Shown: piece after piece, positions 57,493-64,000 of the stretch
Numbering within the stretch: position 1 is the stretch's first letter
Layout of the letters: each line of letters starts with the position of its first letter
Origin: Bretschneidera sinensis
Lineage: Eukaryota > Streptophyta > Magnoliopsida > Brassicales > Akaniaceae
Assembly: GCA_023935145.1 (NCBI GenBank)
Contig: CM043702.1
Coordinates: forward strand, 80,616,320 to 80,680,319
Direction: 5' to 3'
Length of the DNA: 64,000 nucleotides
Notes under the pieces: generated by a model
Database searches by the model: none
The model's input: the letters and a program-made list of their open reading frames with translations, nothing else
What the model was told of the DNA's origin: nothing
Made by a program: the position numbers and the translations under genes

Positions 57493-59218
57493 TAACTCAT
57501 CTGGAAAAAAAAAATAATAAAGTCTCTCTAAAAATGCTGCCTTATACACTACATTTTTCTGAATTGACAACCCATATATAAAAATGCAATAAAGAATCAT
57601 GCCTCATACTGAAAAAGACCTAATTCTTATCCAGCTCTAATTTTAACCGCAAAAGACGATTTTATTAACGTTCAACAGGAAACATTACAAGGCACTAATT
57701 GCCCCACAACAAATCTCAACAGAAACACAATTCAACAATCCTAGTAGCACTGATAGGCTCCAAAACCACAAATAATAACGGAAAAACACGAAACACAACC
57801 TAGACTTAAAAGAACCATGCCAAACCATAGGATAAGAGATAAAAGTATCAATAGAACTGTAAAAGACCAGTAGCAGTGGAATAAAAAAACATAAAAGATC
57901 TTTAGTAAAACATAGAAGATCTTTCCTTCACAAACCAGTTATAAAACCAACCAATCAAATCTTAAAACCTTACAATCAAATACAAAAAGTCCTAACTGCC
58001 AGATTTGCCCTTTTTGCTCTCTTATTCAACCAAATTATTTAAGGGTTCAGCCAAAGGGTAAATTATAGAAACCTCTTGAGGTTTGGGGTGAGTTACATTT
58101 ATCTTCTTCATCTATGTCATCTCCTATCTCCATCAACTATCCTTTTCCTTTCTTTTTTAAACAACAAAAGATTTTATCACTCCATAAGCAAGCATCAACA
58201 CATGCAGTAAGTACAAGTATCAAACAAAAACCAACATACCAACACCACCCAGAATACCATTAACACCAGCAAGAACAATGACAAGAAAGAAACCATGCAA
58301 CTGAAAGACAGTCACCAACAGGGCATCAAAAAACAACCTGCAAAACTAAAACTCAAAACAGCAGCAACCTGAAACAACAACCAACGGAGACAAAGACATA
58401 CCCCAACCAAACGAAACTCCCATATACGAGCATAAACCAATCAATATCATTCTTTCTAAATCATAATAATAAGGCACATTGGTTTACAAATCAAATTAGA
58501 TCAAATCAGCACAAATTAATAAGGAGATTACAAACAAAGAATTCAATCTGTAGTCCCAAGTTATTTCTGAAGACAATTTCCCTCAATAGAACTTAAAAAA
58601 CTTCATGAATGAATGATGGAAACCCAAAAGCCATCATCCATAACATTAAATGGATCCTGAGACATTCAGAATATGAATCTATCGTTACTTTAGCATACTG
58701 ATGCTACAGTTGATAAAATTTCTCAAGCCTCATGCTTAGCCACAAAATGCATTCATTTTAGAAGTTATAAACAAAGGACTATTGAGCTGCATGAGAGAAG
58801 AAAAACTTATCCATTTTTAAATGAAAAAAGAAATATAGCACAAGCATAACAAGTACAAATTTGAAAATAATGCTCTAGTAGACTCATTGCAAGAACAAAA
58901 CAAAACAAAACATCTAGAATTAATTTTAATTTTATCACAACAAAACCTTAAACCCGCCAAAAAGGAAACTTATCTCTCTCCCTCTCTAGAGCAACAACCC
59001 CATTAAGCAAACGAACCCAATTTAAATTCTCCAATCTATTTAGGAAGTATTTCAATGTAAAAGACACTTTTAAAATGGATAATTCCTAACCAGGGAATTC
59101 AATGATCCTTTTTTTTTTTTTTCACTTAATGAGAGTTCGATACAAAGTTATTCACAGTTCTAAAAAGTTAGAAACACACAAATCATATCTAAGTCATCAA
59201 ATGTACAGTGAACTTACC
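57493..59218. other. Rest of large intron, no gene recognised
   Basis: AT-rich, with no ORF I believe and no clear inserted element. The part between 55702 and 57193 is equally featureless. Confidence 0.5.
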
Positions 59219-60522
59219 ATAAATTGTCGTGATGCATCATCAATAAAAGTCTCATCCTTGTGTTTATGAGTTTAAGCAAAAAACTCTACGCGCCCGGGCT
59301 CTTTCCCATGTGTCATCTCTTACCATGTATGAAAAGAGTTCAAATTGTGACTCAATACACTACATCTCAAATGAAAGATTGGATGAATGAAGCAAATTAA
59401 CTCACATATTCATCATGTCTTCTAACAAAACTCTTTCAACCGGACGTGTGAGGACATTGTTGTCTTTCACGTGCCGCTGTCCTTATAGTAGAATATTTCT
59501 ACACCAATAATAAACCAATTAAATAATCAGTCATTATTAGAAAAATAGAAACAATGAGAATCCAAATGAACGTAATTATCTTAAAACAACCTCACTCTGG
59601 TCAGAGAACCAGTAGTTCACCAGTTGCTTCCACTGGTCTTGATCTACGCCTTTTGGAACATCATTGCTCAAAACTTGTTGTTTTGTTTTGTTCCTCACGT
59701 AGTCCCTTTTCAGTACATATCGGTAGTCCTTCCATTTTTTCCTTATCATCCTCAACAAAATGTTGTTTATCGCCTCAATCATAGGGTAATGGAATTTCCT
59801 CTACCACAAAGAAAGGAAATCGATGTCAAATAAGCATTATTAGTGTTAGGGATTATGCATGTACAACACCACGAATACAAAAAAAAAAAAAAAAAAAAAA
59901 ATTGGAGGCAATCAATGGTTATTAAATTGTTACTTACCCGAATCAATATAACAAGGTCTTTCTTGTAGCTAGAAGGGACTTTCTTCCAATCCGTGTAATT
60001 AAGCGGACAAAGGTTCCCTCTCTTCGCAACCTTACCTAACCAGCTACTTAACATTTGGCCACCTTTCTTAATAGGTTGATGACGTGCATTGAAGTGGACC
60101 ACAATTTTTTCCCCACGTTTAAGGGACCACACTTGTGAGGTTCTTAGGATACATGTTTGCTTCCTCACCCTCCCTTCAGAATCTATACATTGAAAACATA
60201 AATTTTATAATTAGTATAACAATATGGTATCAAACTAGTTATAGAGAGAATTTATTCTAATACAAAAATTACCAATTATCTCGTATTGTTCACTATCATT
60301 GTGATCACTTCCTGTTGTTATTGGATCGGTCTCAGAATCATTTTGCGAGTCATGATCATCATCAAGGTGATACTCATGCTCATGGTGAATATCTTCTAGA
60401 TGGTGTGAAGACTCAGCTGCATACTGGTTTGACATGTTATCTCTAACAGATGGAGGGATATTTTTTGACCTATACATCTTGTAATCTGTATACATAAAAA
60501 CATTAAAATGATTGTATCTCAC

Positions 60523-60893
60523 ACTACCAAGAATGCATTAAAAGTTAACAAGAATTAGAAGAACCACATCTGAAAGATAGGAATGGTCAAGGGGTCGCAG
60601 CAAATGCAGCAATCAATAACTTTAAAGTACTTGAGAACAAATGAACAAATAAGTCATTCAAATAGGATTTCAAGAACAAGCAATAATTAATGATACAACC
60701 AAAACAGAAATTTATGACATTCTAAAGTAGCATTCCACAAACTGTACGCAAAAAAGTTCAGGACTCTTATTATGTGTGATACAAAGCAACAGTAACCCGA
60801 TAGATTACAATAAAACCTTACAAAACTCATTGACACATATGTCCATCACATAAATACACATCCAAATATAATTACATGGAAATGCATATAAAA
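60523..60893. other. Spacer between the two CACTA genes
   Basis: AT-rich; no gene, repeat or promoter motif that I can support. Confidence 0.5.
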
Positions 60894-63800
60894 CTAGTTG
60901 GTATCTTCGTCAATGTCCATCCTAGCCCAAGTTGAGATACAATCTAATTGATCGTCTACCACTACATTAGAAGGCATGCACTGATTGTAAGTGTCATCAT
61001 CCTCTTCCTGCGTTTTCCCCCCCATTTCATATAGGTCCCTTGGCTTTGTGATCACAACATGATACCAGTCTGTTATTGTTGGGTCTTGCACATAAAACAC
61101 TTGTTTCGCTTGAGATGAAAGTACGAACGGGTCATCCTTCAATAACTGACCAGTGTGTATTAACCTATTCAAGTTCACGAGAATGCACCCACTTGCATTT
61201 TTCTTTAAACCCCTTGGTAAATTAATATCCACCCAATCACAACGAAACAACACAATCTTAAATGTTCCATAGTAATCCAACTCGATGATATCGTTGAGCA
61301 CACCATATTACATTTTATCATCCGCTTCAACCATAACTCCTGAATTTTGAGATCGTCTACACCTTTCACGTTCCTTCGTGTGGAATTTAAAGCTGTTGAT
61401 GTTGAATCCATTGAATCTCCTAACAACATTATTCGGACCTCGAGCAAAGGCAATTAGTTCATCTGAATAATTGTTATCCACCATCCATAGCTCTTAAACA
61501 TTTTCCAACAATTAATATGAGACAACAACATTCAATGTTTAATTGAAAACAATTATAACATTTGAAGACTCTTGTTATTATGCCTAACCTGCCTCATAAC
61601 CCATGAGGGAAATTTCTCAACCAACTACTTTTGTTCGAGACTTTGTATTGGTCGATTAGAACGGTTGGTTAGTCTTTGAGCAGCCAAAAATTCGCTGCAA
61701 TAATTGATGTTTTTATGTAACTGTTAGCCATCACAGTGATAACAACAGATAATAAAACTCAATTTAAACACACGATTACTAATTAAGTTCCTTTATTGAT
61801 GCTAACCTACGAAGGTCAGAAAGTTTATCATTATGTAGCAACACATAACGATGTGCTTGAGCCAATGACATGTCATCGAGCTCAACACTCACAATCTTTC
61901 CCATTATCCGTCTACCAGAGGAAAATATGTATTCATCCGAAAAATTTACAGTATCATTGTTCATTTGGGGGATGTTGAATCTTGTCTCTATACCTTTGAA
62001 GAATTGGGAGCAATATGTTAGGCACTCTTCTCCATTGTACCCTTCAGCAATTGACCCCTCGGGTCGACTTCTATTACGTATTTAAGATTTGAAGCGCACT
62101 AAATACCTTGCAAAGCCAAAAAATTAAAGATAAATTAAGTATCCAATATACAACAAAAAAAACAAAGTGCACAAAATAGCTTTGAACATCTAACCTTTCA
62201 ACATGATACATCCACTTGTAGTGTATGGGACCCCCAAGTCTAGCCTCAGAGGCTAAGTGAATGATAAGATGAATCATAATGGTAAAGAAACCCGGGGGGA
62301 ATATTTTCTCCAAATGGCAGAGTGTCAAAGCAACACGTGACTCCAATAAGTCAAGCTTATGGGGATCAAGGGCTTTAGAGCATAAAGCTTTGAAAAATGA
62401 TGATAACTCAGACACAACTGCTACAACATGTCTAGGCAAAGATGCTCTTAAGGCAATCGGAAGGATTTTTTGCATCAATATGTGACCGTCATAACTCTTT
62501 AAGTTTAACAGCTTACGATCCTTTAGGTTGACACATCTGGAGATGTTTGATGCATACCCATCAGAAACTTTAAGATTTGCCAAAACTGTCAAGAAATTTT
62601 GCTTCTCCTTCGTGGACATAGTGTAGCATGCTGGAGGCAAGCGATCTTTTCTATTAGGAAGAACAACTAAATGGAGGTCTTTCCTAATACCAATTTCCTC
62701 GAGATCGTGGCGTGCCTTCTTATTATCTTTAGTCTTACCATCTATATTCAATATTGTTCCAATCAAATTATCACATACATTCTTCTCTATATGCATCACA
62801 TCTAAATTATGACACAATAGATTGTTTCCAATATGGTAACTCAAAAAAATGTTTTTTTTTTTCCACAACGTATGTACAGCTCCCTCATCCATGAGAATAT
62901 CCTCATTATCAACATTTTCAAGGAAATCGTCCACACCCTAAAAAAGATTATAAACTTCATCCACTAGCACTTGCCCCGTAGAGGTACCAACATCCTCTCT
63001 TGTCCTCTTCTTAGAAGGCTTCGAGGTTTTACCATAGCTATAGTTTCCACCCTCTAGTTGTCTTAAAACATCGTGCCCTGACGGTGGAACAGGAGCAGAT
63101 CCCAACTTTATGGTGCTGTCAAACTGATCCTTTTGAAAACTAAACTCATGGTTTTCTGCTAACCATCGACGATGACCCATATAGCAAAACTTTCCCCCGT
63201 ACTTTAACCATACAGAATGCGTAGATTCCCCACAACATGGACAAGAAACCCGCCCCTTGGTGCTCCAACCAGATAAGTTTGCATAGGCTAAAAAATTATT
63301 AATGGTCCAAAGAAGAGAAGCGTGCAGCTTAAAGCTTTGATTGGTGGATGCATCAAACGCATCAACACCATCCCATAATTGTTTCAACTCTTCCATTAGG
63401 GGATGCAAAAAGATATCAATATCATTACCAGGGCTTCTTTCACTAGGAATCACCATAGAAAGGATGAAGGATGTTTGCTTCATGCAAAGCCACAGTGGCA
63501 AGTTGTATAGGACCAAAAGAACGGGCCATGTGCTATAAGTTGAACTCATTGGTCGAAAGGGATTGAACCCATCACTAGCTAGGCCAAGCCTAACACTCCG
63601 AGGATCAACTGCAAAATCGGGATACAATCTATCCAATTCATCCGCAAGGTGTCTTAAAATCCCATCCTTTGTCCGATCTTTGTCATGCCATCTCATCACC
63701 GAAGCCGTTTTCGATGACATATATATCCTCTTCAATCTCGGTATTAGCGAAAAATAACACAATACCTTAGCTGGCTTTTTCTTTTTTTATTGACCAACCA

Positions 63801-64000
63801 TCTCATTCACAGATCCTCATCATCAGCTGTGTTTTTGACCTACCGTGCCACTCCACATGCATGACAAAATTTATCATTCACATACTCACCCCAATACAGT
63901 GTGCAGTCATTAGGACAAACATGAATCTTCGCATACCCAAGACCCAATCCTTTGATAATCTTCATGGCTTCATAATAATTTGATGGCAATGGAGCATACA
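60894..64000 (-). pseudogene. TNP2: TNP2 CACTA transposase (Transposase_21), stop-containing, N-terminus outside window
   Basis: From the right edge: the zinc-rich lead (IHVCPNDCTLYWGEYVN, FCHACG) is followed by a frameshift near 63780. The Transposase_21 core lies at 63762-62941: RWHDKDRTKDG, PVLLVLYNLPLWLCMKQTSF, GNDIDIFLHPLMEELKQLWD and SCPCCGEST. An in-frame TAG at 62940-62938 (EVYNLF-stop-GVDDF) is followed by 62937 onward: DVMHIEKNVCDNLIGTILNI and the DUF4218-type region (FPPGFFTIMIHLIIHLASEA). Introns follow. Exons at about 62107-61805 and 61697-61588 each have one stop, and the last, 61499-60894, is DUF4216-like (YYGTFKIVLFRCDWVDINLP) with a TAA after EADDKM. The enzyme would cut the transposon ends. 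Confidence 0.87.

Larger units (their letters stand above)
55309..60477 (-). pseudogene. TNPA-like second CACTA gene (Transposase_24/Ptta type), multi-exon with stops
   Basis: Exons I can place, right to left: about 60477-60273 (start at ATG 60477 uncertain; acidic, DDDHDSQNDSETDP); 60182-59938, GT/AG ends, with VWSLKRGEKIVVHFN, GGQMLSSWLGKVAKRG and YTDWKKVPSSYKKD (the Ptta core); 59800-59591, KKWKDYRYVLKRDYVR and DVPKGVDQDQWKQLVNYW; about 59492-59403 (RERQQCPHTSG, then TGA); about 59315-59219 (TAA inside); and 55701-55309, VFTELMGEESSGRVRGQGFG, ending with four HQIEQQS-type heptads. Exons 1 and 2 join in frame. The last intron is 3.5 kb. The protein should bind the subterminal repeats. The internal stops make this copy doubtful. 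Confidence 0.78.
54715..64000 (-). mobile_element. CACTA (En/Spm) DNA transposon, one end and both genes, runs off right edge
   Basis: 54715 begins CACTACAAGATAA, the family's terminal motif, followed by GC-rich subterminal repeats (54738-55010). Two genes on the minus strand follow: a TNPA-like gene with a Transposase_24-type domain, and TNP2 (Transposase_21 with DUF4218 and DUF4216-type regions). The other terminus must lie beyond 64000. Stops in both genes suggest a non-autonomous, decaying copy. The 3-base target duplication cannot be checked here. Confidence 0.9.

Noticed and set aside
59880..59902. Poly-A run as a retroposed gene tail
   Set aside because: It lies inside an intron of the TNPA-like gene with no retrocopy beside it.

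Overview
This window is from a flowering-plant nuclear genome, very probably a eudicot. It has one clear spliced plant gene, an LBD (LOB-domain) transcription factor close to Arabidopsis LBD4. The rest is almost entirely nested, decayed transposable elements: Ty1/copia, Ty3/gypsy (a chromovirus and an Athila-like element), a large non-coding LTR element, solo LTRs and a CACTA DNA transposon. I see no bacterial, organellar, rRNA or tRNA genes. I cannot name the species.

Layout. (1) 1-12396, minus strand: a degenerate copia element running off the left edge, cut twice. One cut is a 6.8-kb element with 2.5-2.65-kb LTRs and no coding capacity (1649-8418). The other is a solo gypsy LTR (8987-11086, perfect 5-bp target duplication). 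(2) 14108-19795, plus strand: a complete but dead copia element with 905-bp LTRs and a perfect TSD. (3) 20515-27101, plus strand: an Athila-like gypsy element with a tRNA-Asp primer site, a perfect TSD, and most of pol deleted. (4) 27848-37430, minus strand: a SIRE/Maximus-like copia element with gag, pol and an extra ORF downstream of pol; its 5' LTR is truncated. (5) 38722-48792, plus strand: a Tekay/Del-like chromovirus with a perfect TSD. It is itself interrupted by a minus-strand solo LTR of the Athila-like family, and it lies between two inverted-repeat arms. (6) 49899-53717: the LBD gene, with a TATA box, two exons and a 3-kb intron carrying a MITE-like hairpin. (7) 54006-54596: an RNase H-like pseudogene fragment. 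(8) 54715 to the right edge: one end of a CACTA (En/Spm) transposon with its terminal motif, subterminal repeats, a TNPA-like (Transposase_24) gene and a TNP2 (Transposase_21) gene, both on the minus strand and both carrying stops.

How the parts relate. Insertion order can be read from target-site duplications and from split reading frames. The copia at 1-12396 predates its two insertions, and the chromovirus predates the Athila-type solo LTR inside it. Nearly all internal stops in the copia at 14108 and in the chromovirus fall where the family has Gln, Arg or Trp, as expected from cytosine deamination in methylated, silenced DNA. The LBD gene is the only gene here likely to serve the plant. 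The element features most worth a second look are the extra ORF and the palindrome clusters of the SIRE-like element, the large non-coding LTR element, and the inverted-repeat arms around the chromovirus.
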